Below, piece after piece: positions 1-11,200 of a DNA stretch of 64,000 nt. Location: positions 1,140,001-1,204,000 of the forward strand of contig CAUEEP010000917.1 in the NCBI GenBank assembly GCA_958450365.1, written 5' to 3'. The translations under genes and the position numbers were made by a program. How positions within the stretch are numbered: position 1 is the stretch's first letter; each line of letters starts with the position of its first letter. This stretch comes from Mesorhabditis belari. Its lineage: Eukaryota; Nematoda; Chromadorea; Rhabditida; Rhabditidae. The notes beneath the pieces are model-generated. The model saw nothing but the letters and a program-made list of their open reading frames with translations. It searched no databases and was not told the origin of the DNA.

Positions 1-228
1 TCAATATGAAAATTGAAACATGTTGTAAATGCTCTAAAAGTATAACCATATTTGATTACCCTAGAATAGGTAGATCAAAGGTATCAATACAACCACTCAA
101 AACATTAGATCCAACTCAGACTCAGGATAAAAGTGGCCCCTCCCAACCACCGAGGGCCCCTCCCAACCCAAGTTACCAACTTGAACTCAAGCAAATTTTC
201 TTTTCCGTTATCAATTCAAAAGTTTCAC

Positions 229-1709
229 CTTGACTTCCGTTTCGAATTTCCGAAGCCCAGGCAAATATCGTTCAGTTGTTGCCTCGAAGTCCGTCTTAAC
301 CTTTCTAAAAGATTCGAATAGCCAAACTTCAGCAAAAACCGCTAAACCCACGTGAATGTCTGGTGTTTTTCCATCAAATCACCAAAAGTTGAAACGTCCG
401 TCAGAATGTTTTCCTTCAAGAGCAATTTCTGGAACATGTTAAAGTGTAGATTTCACGCAAAGTTTACCGTCTTGAAGAAGCTGACATCCTCGAGGATTCC
501 CTTGTGCAGCTCGGGCAATAAATCTTCGTAATTTTTGACAACATTCGCCGAATCATTTCGCAGTTCCACCAACATTTCACCGGCCTTAAAGCAGATTTCC
601 TTTTGATTTTAAATGAATGCCTATGCCTATGCCTACCTGTTTTGTCAATAGCGATTTGGCATCGTGCAAACGGTGTTGCAAATAAGCGCAAGAGCCACAA
701 ATCTAACGAAGAATAAAGATTAAGTTGTTTCTAAAAGAAATCGGCTTACTTTAATCCGACACATAGAGCAGTAAAACATGACGTCGATGATGTACTAAAA
801 AAAACGGGTTATTATTGGGTTGTCCAGTTATGAATGCGCGTTTTCTTACTATTTTGTAAATTTCTCAAGATACCGAACAGATGTATATGAGTGTTATATA
901 TCATTCGAAAGCTGAAGATCTCCTCTACATTTTGATATAAACAGCTTTTGGGCAAATTGACTGCACAGAAGAAGAGGTGGCCAAAAAATGGCGCCTTTGG
1001 GTGGAAGGATGCCTTTGGATCAAGTTTTGACTCCGCTCAAATTGAGTTAACCGTTTGATGTTTGGCCAATAGATATATCAATACAACTTTTTTTTTAAAT
1101 ATAACAATTTCAGAGCATCTTTTCTTTTCTGGGCGGTTATTTTACACCATAAAACTTGAGGAATAGCTAAACTGAAATCGGTTTTTTCGAAAACGACCTC
1201 TCCCTTTGTGCGGTCAATTTGCTCAAAAGCTGAATAAATTCAAAAACTTTTTATATCAAAATGTAGAGATCTTCAGCTTTCGAATGATATATAACACTCA
1301 TATACATCTGTTCGATATCTTGAGAAATTTACCAAATAGTAAAAGCGCGCATTCATAACTGGACAACCTAATAGTTTGGTTTAGCAATATATTTTATAGA
1401 TTATTTGAATAAACCAGATGAATCTTAGCTAAGAATCTCCGCTAAATCCTTTATCAACATTTTTAGATCAGCTTTGCTTTTAAATCACCATAAGAAAGCT
1501 TGGATTTTAATGGTTGGGTGGTGCTTGACCGGATCCTGTTTTAATTGCTTGCTAGACTTGTCAAGGCAATAATTGCAGCACGATTTATAGGTGTCAAGAG
1601 TTGTTTAACCTGTTTGACTCTAACAATCAACGACAAAAAAGCTTATTACCGAAAAGCTTGAAACCTTGAAAAGCCGGAAACTTTTTATCCCAGAGTTAAG
1701 AGTTTGAAA

Positions 1710-1742
<33 letters not shown>

Positions 1743-3019
1743 GCTCAAAACATAAAGCCCGACCAAGCAAATAAAGGCCTATAGCGAACAACTATGACCC
1801 AAAGATACCTTCTCATAGCACTCATCACAAGTCGGAGCATTCATGGCCGCCTGCAATTGTCGTGTCATCCTGGGCAATTCGTCGAGAAAATCTGAATCAA
1901 GATTAGTTTAGCTAGCAGCTAGCAATGAAAATTTTACCATGCAATCGATCCTTCCACTTATCACGGCTCGTCTCGCTGCCGGCGCCGCAAGTCGGGCAAG
2001 TGATCATGTACTTCATCTCCTTGTTCGCACCATTCTCATTTTGCACTCGCAACTTTAGAAAGCATCCCGTGCAAATCGTATGATTACAATACATAGCAAA
2101 AGGTTGTCTTTCAGTGATTTTGGTTGAATCTGAAAATAAAAACATGAGAAAATGGTTTTAAGCTCACAATCATCGCGGCAAACCGAGCATTCGAGCACTT
2201 TGAAGGGCTAAAAACAATCTTTATTTTTATAGCATCAACAAGAAAAACTTTCGCAAGCACATATCCCCGTTCCATTGGTGCCAAAGTTAAAGCATCTTCC
2301 TCGGCTAACATATCTGAATCAATTTTGTAAAAACTATCAAATTCTTGTAAAAAAATATCAAATTTCAACTTACCAATGAGAAAATAGGCAAAGTTTGGAT
2401 TATAGAAACAATTGCCATTGTTGCAATGATGTTTCCTGTCTTCTTTCTTCTGCGCTTTCTCCATCTCGAAGCATTCATGGCACATCGCCAAACCACATCC
2501 CAATTTTCGAGGCGATCGAGGCTGATTGGCGACTCGGGAAACTAAAGAAACAAAAAATGAAGTTTAAAAAAAAGCTTTCACATGTAACATTAACGGATAA
2601 CAGGGAATGCTAACCAGTGCTAACCAGATATGCTAACCAGTGGATAGACATTATTTGTATAACACCGTCAAACTTTTTCGCCCAAATCATTTGTTCAAGT
2701 TCATAGCTACCAAAAGCTCATTGTAGAAGGAAAAAAATGCAAAAATTGTAGGATCAAAAGGATCCAAAACGTGGAATTGCCTCTAAATCTCCAAAAGAGC
2801 AATCCGGCAAAAATTCATAGGGAAAAACGCAGAGTAAGAGCATAGCTTCATAGAGCAAGAGTTAAGAGTCTTGCCCCCAACCAAAATGTTGACCCGGTTA
2901 CGGCCCTAAACAGGGCATTTTATCCATTGGCAGCCCCGTTATCCATTAAGTATCAAATTGCCGCAAAACTTACATGGTTCTTTGCACAGAATGCAGTTGA
3001 GCGACTCGAATACTCGCAT
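229..3019 (-). CDS. RING-type zinc finger protein (family copy A), 3' end not resolved
   Basis: This is a multi-exon minus-strand gene. Its first exon (3019-2974) starts with MRVFESLNCILCKEP, and an acceptor ending in ttctttag lies two bases before the ATG, which suggests trans-splicing. The second exon (2541 down to ~2373) carries a Cys/His cluster, GCGLAMCHECF followed by HHC. The next exons give CSVCRDD, then CNHTICTGC and ITCPTC (about 2145-1940), a C3HC4 RING. Later exons read DFLDELPRMTRQL, then CDECYEK, CSMCRIK and CGSCAYLQHRLHDAK, then a helical stretch (~596-476) and KVKTDFEATTERY (~286-229). Each exon has a counterpart in copy B, which supports the model. RING proteins of this kind are usually E3 ubiquitin ligases; here that role is inferred. 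A mariner-like MITE sits in one intron. The last exon seen in copy B (DKKPGDD...) is not found here, so the 3' end may lie off the window or be lost. Confidence 0.72.
815..1371. mobile_element. mariner-type MITE with ~120-bp terminal inverted repeats
   Basis: The left arm starts TTGGGTTGTCCAGTTATG and the right arm ends with its near-exact reverse complement, CATAACTGGACAACCTAA. Both arms run about 120 bp inward to a shared block around ATTTTGATATAAA. TA dinucleotides flank both ends, the target duplication expected for Tc1/mariner elements. The ~300-bp centre has no transposase ORF, so this is non-autonomous. It lies in an intron of RING gene copy A. Mismatches between the arms show it is not brand new. 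Confidence 0.85.
1707..1743. repeat. (CACGAG)n hexamer tract
   Basis: Roughly six perfect copies of a CACGAG hexamer lie in an intron of RING gene copy A. It is a simple microsatellite with no sign of coding. Confidence 0.85.
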
Positions 3020-3444
3020 TCCTAAAGAAAATTATGTAGTCATGAAGGAATGAAAATTGAATTAATCGGGAAATTTCAAAAAACAAGTGTGCCTATTGAG
3101 GAATTTAGTTGAAATGGCAAAAGATTTTAAATAGAAACGTAGTCAAAGCAATTTAAATTTTGGCGCTACTACCGTTGACCAAGCCCTAGCTAAACCTTTG
3201 CGGATTTGAATTCTTTTTCTGTTTCCAAGCATACTGAGTCCAAAGCAAAACAAAATCAGAGCTCGTAACAAAAATTTTTTCAAAAATTAAAAGTACTAAC
3301 AATGAGATCGAACATTTCATCCAATCAAAGACTAAACAAAAAAAATTTATTGAAAAACTGACAATAGAACATTTGAAAAGAAAGCAATATCAATCCCAAC
3401 GATAAAAAAAAAACAAACAAAAAGATTTCTCAACACCAAGATTT

Positions 3445-5200
3445 TTAAGCGATCGGATCATCGCCGGGCTTTTTGTCAACCGCTTGGATCAATTCCTGAA
3501 AGAAAGAAAAGATGAGGTTTTCTTAAAAACACAACTCACTTTGACTTTTGTGCCAAAATTGTGTAGATGTGGCAAGTATTCTTCAACCGACGCTTCGAAA
3601 TCCGTCCTTAACTTTCTAAAATTGATTTATATACTCAAAACAAAGGCAAATTCACGTCAACTCCTCGTGATTCTCATACAAATTGGAAAAAGTTAGAGCA
3701 TTTTTATAAGTGTAGGTCTTTGAAAGCAGTTTCTGAAATGAGATTGAATATAATGGTGTATATATATAATGGTTTTACTTGACAAAAGCCACATATAATG
3801 GTTTTACTTGACAAAAACCGACCAATCCGAACGAATTGATTTCCTCAGAAAGTTGTTCATTCAATTGGTCGAGCATTTTATCGCACGATTTAATGGCACT
3901 CGACGAATCCACCCAATGTTGCAGCATCATGTCAGATGCCTTAAATCCGAGTTTAATAAATGCTAAATAATATAATGCGTACCCTTTTTCTCAAAAGACG
4001 ATTTGCCTTATGTAAGCGATGTTTCAGATAAGCGCAGGCACCGCAGATCTAAAAAAAGAATAGGTCAACTCTATGATCAACGGTATGATCAACTCTATGA
4101 TCGCACCTGAGAGACGCATTGAGAGCAGTGAAACATCACATCAGCAATGAACTAGAAACAATTGTAAAATACGTAAAACAGCATTAATTAAACCTACCTT
4201 TTCATGACACTCCTCACAGCCAAGAGCGTTTCTGGTTGCTTCCAATTGTCGTGTCATCTTGGGCAACTCATTCATAAAATCTAAATAGAGATTTTTATTA
4301 TAAAAATTCTTTTTTTTAACCTTGAAATTGATTTTTCTTGTTTTCACTTTTGAAAAAACTCGACTTCATGCAAGTTGGGCAAGTGATTTTTTGCTTGAAA
4401 GTGTCTGGTTTTGGTCGTTGAGCGTTCGCCGTCGGTTGTCGAGCGTTCGTCGTCGGTCGTTGAGCGTTCGTCGTGGGTCGTTGAGCGTTCGTCGTCGGTC
4501 GTTGAGCGCTCGTCGTCGGTCGTTGAGCGCTCGTCGTCGGTCGTTGAGCGCTCGTCGTCGGTTGTCGAGCCTTCAGATAGCATCCCGTGCAGATGGTGTG
4601 ATTGCAATGGAGAAGAAAAGATCTCTTTTCTCCAATCGCGCTTGAATCTAAAAGAAGTTATCTTAAATCAACCATTTCAAGCTCACATTCCTCGTCACAC
4701 ATCGGACACTTGGGGATTTTGAGGAGCTAAAACGAATCTTTGACTTTACAACAAAAATCAACCTCTGAAAGCACATATCCCCGTTCGATTGGAGCAAGAG
4801 TTAAAGTATCTTCTTGCGATAGAACATCTAAAACAATCGTTTTTTTAAACAAAAAAAAGCCATCAAATTGAACTCACCAATGAGAAAATACGCAAAATTG
4901 GAATTGTGGAAACAACCGTCACGAATACAATGATGTTTCCTTTCTTCGTCCCTTAGAGCTTCCTCTTTTTCGAAACAATTGTGACAAATTACCAATCCAC
5001 AGCCAAGTCTCAGTGGTGAACGAGGTTGATTAACGCTTCGTGCAACTAAAAATGCAACTTAGAACAATTTGCGAATACTATGGATTACCGCGGTTCACAA
5101 CAATAACAGGTTAACTTGAAAACTTTCTAGAAAAGATAAAACCCTTTCACTTACATGGTTCCTTGCACAAAATGCAGTTGAGCGACTCGAATACCTGCAT
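3445..5200 (-). CDS. RING-type zinc finger protein (family copy B) with a repeat-expanded RING loop
   Basis: This is the paralogue of copy A with the same exon plan. The start exon MQVFESLNCILCKEP begins at 5200, two bases after an acceptor ending in tttccag. It is followed by a GCGLVICHNCF...HHC zinc cluster, then LAPIERGYVLSE, CPMCDEE, and a RING exon with CNHTICTGC and KITCPTC. Then come NELPKMTRQLEATRN, CEECHEK, CSQCVSQ and CGACAYLKHRLHKA, a helical exon, KLRTDFEASVEEYL, and a last exon ELIQAVDKKPGDDPIA ending at 3445. Between the two zinc-ligand pairs of the RING, the reading frame is filled by about seven copies of a 7-residue repeat of the type AQRPTTS, absent from copy A. A minus-strand AATAAA lies ~95 bp past the stop (3351-3346). 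An E3 ligase role is inferred from the family. Whether the swollen RING still folds cannot be seen from sequence. Confidence 0.75.
4422..4570 (-). repeat. 21-bp in-frame minisatellite inside a RING exon
   Basis: About seven copies of a 21-bp unit based on CGTCGTCGGTCGTTGAGCG lie in the RING exon of gene copy B. The unit is a multiple of three. On the minus strand in the gene's frame it encodes repeats of the type AQRPTTS with no stop. The stretch falls between CNHTICTGCYLKA and KPDTFKQKITCPTC. Confidence 0.85.
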
Positions 5201-5326
5201 GTCTGGAAAGAAAAATGATTGAACGATGTAAAAGAACACTGAAAACCAATAAAAAGGCAACGGGAAGCAAAAAAAAAAGTCCACGCCTTCTTATCCTAGA
5301 GTCTAACGAACGCAAGTAACCGATCT
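5201..5326 (-). promoter_or_regulatory. upstream region and trans-splice acceptor of RING gene B, conserved with copy C
   Basis: The ~125 bp before the gene B start contain CTAGGATAAGAAGGCG, a poly-pyrimidine run and an acceptor ending ctttccag. The same block occurs in the same order and spacing before copy C at 52580-52701, on the opposite strand. Conservation up to the acceptor shows that the duplication carried the promoter or leader region. It may be promoter, 5' UTR or intron sequence. Confidence 0.6.
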
Positions 5327-5418
5327 GGAAAGAAAAATGATTATTTAGTGAAAGCAATGTCAAATCCTACTGGTTCATTGGATTCCTTGAGATCACAAAT
5401 TTCAAATCACCCCGTAAA

Positions 5419-5700
5419 GGCCGTAAAGCTTTAAAAATGTTTCCACATCGGGGAATCGTATGCGTAGATTCCGAATTTCGATAAATCAGACCTCGCTGAC
5501 ATGTCAAATTTGGGCTAAAAGGCAAAAGCTAGGCAACTTAACGCTTTTCCGCGGCTACTTTCTATTACTTAACGCTTTTCCGCAGTTTTTTCCTTTTAGC
5601 CCAAATTTGACATGTCAGCGAGGTCTGATTTGTCGAAATTCGGAATCTATTTGATTTGATTTGATTCCCCATGTGGAAACATTTTTGAAGCTCTACGGCC
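5419..5700. mobile_element. foldback (long palindromic) element
   Basis: The two halves are near-perfect inverted copies. The left half reads from ggccgtaaagctttaaaaat through GACATGTCAAATTTGGGC; the right half mirrors it and ends at ctctacggcc. The ~60-bp loop holds two direct copies of cttaacgcttttccgc. There is no coding capacity. The structure fits a MITE or foldback transposon. Confidence 0.8.
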
Positions 5701-5734
5701 TTTCCTACCGTAAATACTGTAATAGTACCCCACT

Positions 5735-5930
5735 CCCCTCGTACAGTCGCGTAGTCGCAAAAGTTTTTTAGTATTTAATTTTTTTCAAAGCGCCCGTACC
5801 TTCAAAAAATGCGTCTTTGGTATCAAAAAGTAGCTGAAATTCAGGGCTATTTTTTGATATCTAAGCGCGCATTGTAGCATAAACCAGTGTCGAGAAACAC
5901 TCGTTCAAAGCTATACTATGCAACACTCCG
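5735..5930. repeat. dispersed repeat shared with 62840-62975 (inverted)
   Basis: This stretch has the blocks GCGTAGTCGC, AGTAGCTGAAATTCAGGGC and GTAGCATAAACCAGTG. The same blocks recur in inverted orientation in a catalase intron at 62840-62975. Nearby segments 5700-5745 and 5936-5975 are also inverted copies of each other (TACCGTAAATACTGTAATAG-like), so the repeat lies inside a nest of inverted repeats. Confidence 0.6.
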
Positions 5931-5995
5931 CATTATGGGGGTGGGATACTAATACAGTATTTACGGTAAGGCCTTTTCCAGCGAAAAAAAGGTCG

Positions 5996-6713
5996 CATTT
6001 GGGGGGTGGGACAAAAGCGATCTTTTATTTGCGCACCCGACCCAAAAGCGCACTGGACCCAAAAGCGCACCCGACCCAAAAGCGCACCCCCAAAAGCGCA
6101 CTGGATCCAAAAGCGCACCCGTCCAAAAGCGCACCCGACCCAAAAGCGCACCCGTCCCAAAAGCGCACCTTTTCACTGTTGTTTTTTTGGCTTTTTGCAA
6201 ATCAATACAAAACCAAAAATTCCAAATTTATTTTCCCATGATTATTAGACTAATGTCTTTTGTTTCCGGTGCCAAAAATGAACTTCTAATTGTACTTTTG
6301 CTTCTTTATACCTTCAATAACAACCTAACCGTTTAACAGTAAAACATTTAGCAGTAAAACAATGACATAAAACAGACAAAAGTAACGATAACACAACTTA
6401 AAAACATGGCAACATTATCGAGAAACAATATGAGGCAAGAGTTGAGATAAATGTTGAACATGAGACACATTATTTCTACCATTAAGTACAGCATGAAATC
6501 TAAGAGTCTGACGATGAACAACACGATTAGTTTGAGGATACAACTGACCAAACGAGAGATTTCGTCCATTGGCAAGTTTTAGCCTGTTGATAGCATTTGA
6601 CATTTCTTTAAAAAGCCGACAAAATTGATTCGCGAAAAGCAAAAAAACAACAGTGAAAAGGTGCGCTTTTGGGTCGGGTGCGCAAATAAAAGATCGCTTT
6701 TGTCCCACCCCCC
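5996..6713. mobile_element. DNA transposon remnant with terminal inverted repeats and tandem CCAAAAGCGCAC blocks
   Basis: The left end (GGGGTGGGACAAAAGCGATC, then TTTGCGCACCCGACCC) is mirrored at 6655-6713. Inside the left arm, CCAAAAGCGCAC-type units repeat about nine times (~6047-6170), while the right arm has only one. Both arms then share a block around ttttcactgttgtttttttg. The 450-bp centre contains a minus-strand open stretch (~6600-6415, reading INRLKLANGRNLSFG and onward) that I could not assign. It could be a transposase fragment. Confidence 0.75.
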
Positions 6714-7024
6714 GCATTTGTCCCACCCCCGAATTTGTGACTCGAATATGCCAAATTCATTTGACGCAACAATTTTTTTTGTTCAAATAGCAACGTGGTG
6801 AGAAACAATCATTTAAATCAATCAATGAAACCATGAATAAAATATTTATTGTAAAATCACTGATTCAACATTCAAACGTGAAGACGCAACAAAAAAACAT
6901 TCGCGTATCAAATTTCCCGCGTGTCAATTCAGCATTTACCTTTGCATTTAAAGTTTTAGGCGAATAGCTTTAGCTTTAGCAAGCTTTAGCAAGCTTTAGC
7001 GTTGAGCGTTTCCCGCCCCCGATA

Positions 7025-7140
7025 GCGGAGGTCGCTTAAGACTATCAATAGCGGGCTCACTGTGTTTTTATGGGCCAAAACCGATAGAGTTTAATACATA
7101 AAAACATAACGCGCTATCTATGGCCTTAAGCAGACTTCGC
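7025..7140. repeat. short foldback element
   Basis: The left arm (GCGGAGGTCGCTTAAGACTA and on to TGTTTTTATG) pairs with a right arm (CATAAAAACATAACGCGCTA to GCAGACTTCGC) around a ~25-bp centre. No coding is seen. It could be a small MITE or a solo hairpin. Confidence 0.65.
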
Positions 7141-7238
7141 CAACTCGCCAACCTTCATTTCATTTCGCAACCATTGTTAATCAATTCAGTGTAATCGAAA
7201 ACCTCAAAAACTATCGCCTTGAAAAAGTTGTTAGTATA

Positions 7239-8033
7239 CAGTTATGGACAAAAGTCTTGGCGGCTCCTGGGTGGCAACTTTCAAACGCAAATTTAGAAAC
7301 CTTCCCGAGAGGCTATAAAAAAGTTGTCACAAGTATTTTTGAGCATTTTTAGATCCGCCTTTAGCTGCAATGACCGCTTGGAGCCTCCGGGGCATACTGT
7401 CAACTATATCGCGTAAAATTTGTGGCGCAATTGTCACTCAAACTCACCGTACGAAGTACCAAAGATCCGCCCTAGAGCTAAACCGTCTTCCCTTGAGTTT
7501 CGTCTATGATAAACGCCCAGAGGTGTCCAATAACATCCAAATCGGGGCTGTATGGAGAAGCTGAAACGAGTTGAACACGATTCGCGCGGAACCATCCGAG
7601 TAGTCGAACACTTCCTCCATTGGCAAATCGAATAGTGTGGCCCATAAGCAACTGACTCTTGTGGCAAAAAGCGTTGTCCTGGTAGAGGAGCCATCCTTGT
7701 CCCATTTTGGCGGTAGCAAAAGGAAGAAATTTGTTCTCCAGGATCGTCTTGTAGCCTTTAGCGGGGACAAAGAGGGGGGGGGAGAAGGACCAAAGGGCCC
7801 GGGGAGCTTCTGCCCAAACCCCAAAAAAGGGGGTTTTGGGGGGGGGGTTTTGGGCGTTTGCGTTTTTGTTGTTTAAAATAAACTTTCGAGTTCAATGCTT
7901 GGTCATAGCTAAAAGTAGAGTAAAAATGCTCAAAAATACTTGTGACAACTTTTTTATAGTCTCTCGGAAAGGTTCCTAAATTTGCGTTCGAAAGTTGTCA
8001 CCCAGGAGCCGCCAAGACTTTTGTCCATGACTG
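7239..8033 (-). mobile_element. degenerate Tc1-like transposon
   Basis: Inverted repeats of ~115 bp begin CAGTTATGGACAAAAGTC at 7239 and end with the mirror image GACTTTTGTCCATGACTG at 8033; TA flanks both ends. The minus strand between them carries transposase pieces in different frames: QDNAFCHKSQLL, VRLLGWFRANRVQL and SPYSPDLDVIGHLW. These match the second-Asp to third-acidic-residue region of Tc1-type DDE transposases (usual form QDNAPCH...SPDLNPIEHLW). Only the C-terminal part is present, it is frameshifted, and part of the interior (7780-7860) is an odd G/C homopolymer run. A further end-like copy (CTTTTGTCCATGACTG) at ~8125-8140 suggests a nested or partly duplicated insertion. Confidence 0.88.
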
Positions 8034-8289
8034 TAAATGTTGCCGAGAATTAGGCCTACAATTCTCCGTATAACACTTGCCACTTTTGAAATAAATTAGA
8101 CATTTCCCAGATACTCTTCCAGGACTTTTGTCCATGACTGTATAAAAATTAAAATAAAATTTGCATTTCAACTTTCGAGTAATCTTTCTTTTTGAGAAAG
8201 CATTTAATTATTTTCTTCCTTTTCTCGTTCTTCATTGATTTGTTTTGATTGTTTTTTTGCTTTCAGATCGATTTTTACTCTGTTCCTCG

Positions 8290-11200
8290 ATGCGATCGGC
8301 CTTCTCGACGGTGACCGTGACGCTGCTGTCGCTCGGGTGCATCGAGGTAAAATTTTCTGTATTTTGTTCCGCGACTCAGCTATATCAAATTCAAAATTCC
8401 ACGGGTTGCATGTTTCTATATTTTTGGGTTTTTGGTTGCTTTGATAATTTTTGGTTTCTATGATATCCAGCTTGTTCCTTAAAACATTGAATTATTGATT
8501 TTAGTCGTTTATCTTCGGCGCTTACCTCTCCGTGCTCAGCATCGAGTTGTCCATCAAGAATGAGATGTGAGAAATTTTTGAAATAACAAATTATTCAGCT
8601 GCCGTGCGGTCCAGGACCTTTAGGCTTTAAGGCTTTAAAGGCTTTAGGGCTTTAAGGCTTTAGGGCTTTAAGGCTTTAGGGCTTTAAGGCTTTAAAGGCT
8701 TTAAAGGCTTTAGGGCTTTAAGGCTTTAAAGGCTTTAGGGCTGTAAGGCTTTAAAGGCTTTAAGGCTTTAAAGGCTTTAGGGCTTTAAGGCTTTAAATTT
8801 AAAATTTTGTGACTCTTCAAGGAAGACTGACAAAATAATGAATTTGTCCCGCAATAAATAAGATTTTGCGGGGTAAATATCGTCTAATTTAGTCCAATTT
8901 TCTGTTTAGTTTCACGATGATTCACGGATTTCTAGCCGTCTCCGCCGTTTCGACAATCTTCAGCTTGGTACGATAATTTAAACGGCACTTTTAGAAAACG
9001 TTTGTTTCTTTCAAATTTTGATGGACTTGTGGATTTCCCGCTATCAAATGCTCCTCTTGCACTCGTTTTTCATTCTCGCATGTGCGTTTGGGTCTTGTTT
9101 TAAATATGGGTCTAATTTTAGGCACTCTTCTGCACATTTTACCCGAAGTGACGGGCTTCGAGAAGGGAAAAGCGATTATTGGTGGAGATTTTGGTTTATT
9201 TTTTAAAATCCTTTTTTAGAAAGGGGTTAGAAAGTAGATTTAAAGTTGAAATGAACCTTAATTCCTTCAATAATCTTATTTTTCCCAGCAGCTGTCGTTT
9301 TGATGGGCGCCGGGCACGGGATCAAGCTGGTCACCTATCCGCCGTACATCGCAGCTCAAGTGAGCGAATGGGAAAGGACAATTATTGGCTTGGATTAGTC
9401 TGACTTTATGTACTTTATGTACTAGATATTTGCGTATTTTGCAATCAAATCAAACAAATGCAATAATCAAGCCTCATTTTTACTTCCAAAATGCACTAAC
9501 GCTGTTAACTAAGCCTTGTTAACAGCGTTAAAAGATCAGAACGAAGCGCTAATCATCGACCAGAAGTAGTAAAATCTAATAAAGTTGTTACATTTTAGAT
9601 TTCTCATTTTTCAGGGTGGCAACGAGGGCACTGAGGCTCTCGACAAGCTGTTCACCTATTTTTACATTTACACCACCGTGGCGACTGGTTGATTTTTTCT
9701 GAAAACACTAGTATCATTGATTTAGTGATCGGAATCGTCGGCTATTCCCTCTTCGGCGAGTTCTTCTACCTCAACTTCGACATCGGGAGGCGATACGTTG
9801 TCGCATATGGTCATTTTTTTTGCCATAGACGAAGTCCGTCCCTTTTCCAGCCGTGCTCGCCTTTTTCTCGATGTGTTCTACGTGTTTATTGATATTCATT
9901 CGATGTTGCGCGTTTCCAGTGAGCGGTTTTTATTGTTTTAGAGTAACATTGGGCTCCAGGTAAAACGGACGGGGACTAGAATTTGGGTAAGTTAAAGAGG
10001 GGATCCCTTTTGTACCCCGCCACCCCACCCAACCAACCCCCCAACGTATAGAGGGGTCCGTGAAGCGGGAACAAAAGAGAAATGGTGAAAGGGACCGGGG
10101 CCCCCAAAAGGGGGAAGAATAGACAAATCATTCAATAATAACAATAGCAACTAAAATATCAGTTTGGCTCGGAGCTGACAGAGCTACAAATCTTGAAATA
10201 TTCATCTTTCTTTAGTACAATCTTGAAATATTCATCTTTCTTTAGTACAAGCGCCGCAAAGTGCTCGGCTTGACGGCGAATCTATTGCTGTTGTCGATTT
10301 GCGCCCGGAAACGCAAGAATGCTTCAAGTGAAGCTGGTGAGCTTCAGGATTTTGATTGTTTTGTATAATTTCTTTTTTTTAGATGCGGTAAACGATGAGA
10401 AGTACCCGAAGACGAACACTTTCCTTGACAACGCCTATCCGCACAAGAAACGAGCCGACATTTTGCATGTCTATCAGGTTTTGAAGGGCATTTTGAAGGG
10501 CCATTGATATTTCCTTGTTTTAGATGTTCCGAATGGCGAAATTTTTGCTTATCGCCTTGCCATTTTATCTCGTCCAAAGTGGAATGTACACGGATTGGTT
10601 GGAATTGGTGAGGAGTTGATGTTACTTAACCAAACGTCCATAGGTGTACAACGTACAACGTACAACGTAGGTGTACTTTTAGGTGTACAACATACTCTTA
10701 ACGCCATAACTTCTCATAGGCTTGCTCAATCTGCGGGAATTTGATTTCATTCGCTAGGAAATGCTCTTTTGTTGACGTTGACGTTGACGAATGATATCAA
10801 AATCTTGTCTATGAAAAGTTGTTGTGCTAAAAGCGTTGTACCGTTACGTTGTACACCTATGGACGTTCGAGAACTGTCTCTCGTTTGCCTCGTGCTGTTT
10901 GGCTGCTACTTGCTACTGGCTTTTTTTGAGTCTGCTTATTGTACTAATAGGAACGATGTACATTAAAATTTACATTCTTTCATGTGTAGCATCTTACATT
11001 GTACATGTAGAGCCCTCGATACTCAATTTCATCTCTCAATTCAGGCGTACTCGAAGCTTCACCCGTGCTCCCTTCTCATCTGCATCTCTCCCACAACTAT
11101 CATTGCCGTCAATCCACTCCTCGTCTTGGCTTTCTCCCTTTTTCACCACTATGTGACGCCGAAAATCTGCGAAAAGACCCGGTCACTTTGGGAGAAGCTA

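Noticed and set aside
5918..6248. Overlapping repetitive ORFs (SALDPKAHPTQKRT-like and FGRVRFW-like)
   Set aside because: They come from the subterminal repeat array of a transposon and are open in several frames at once.
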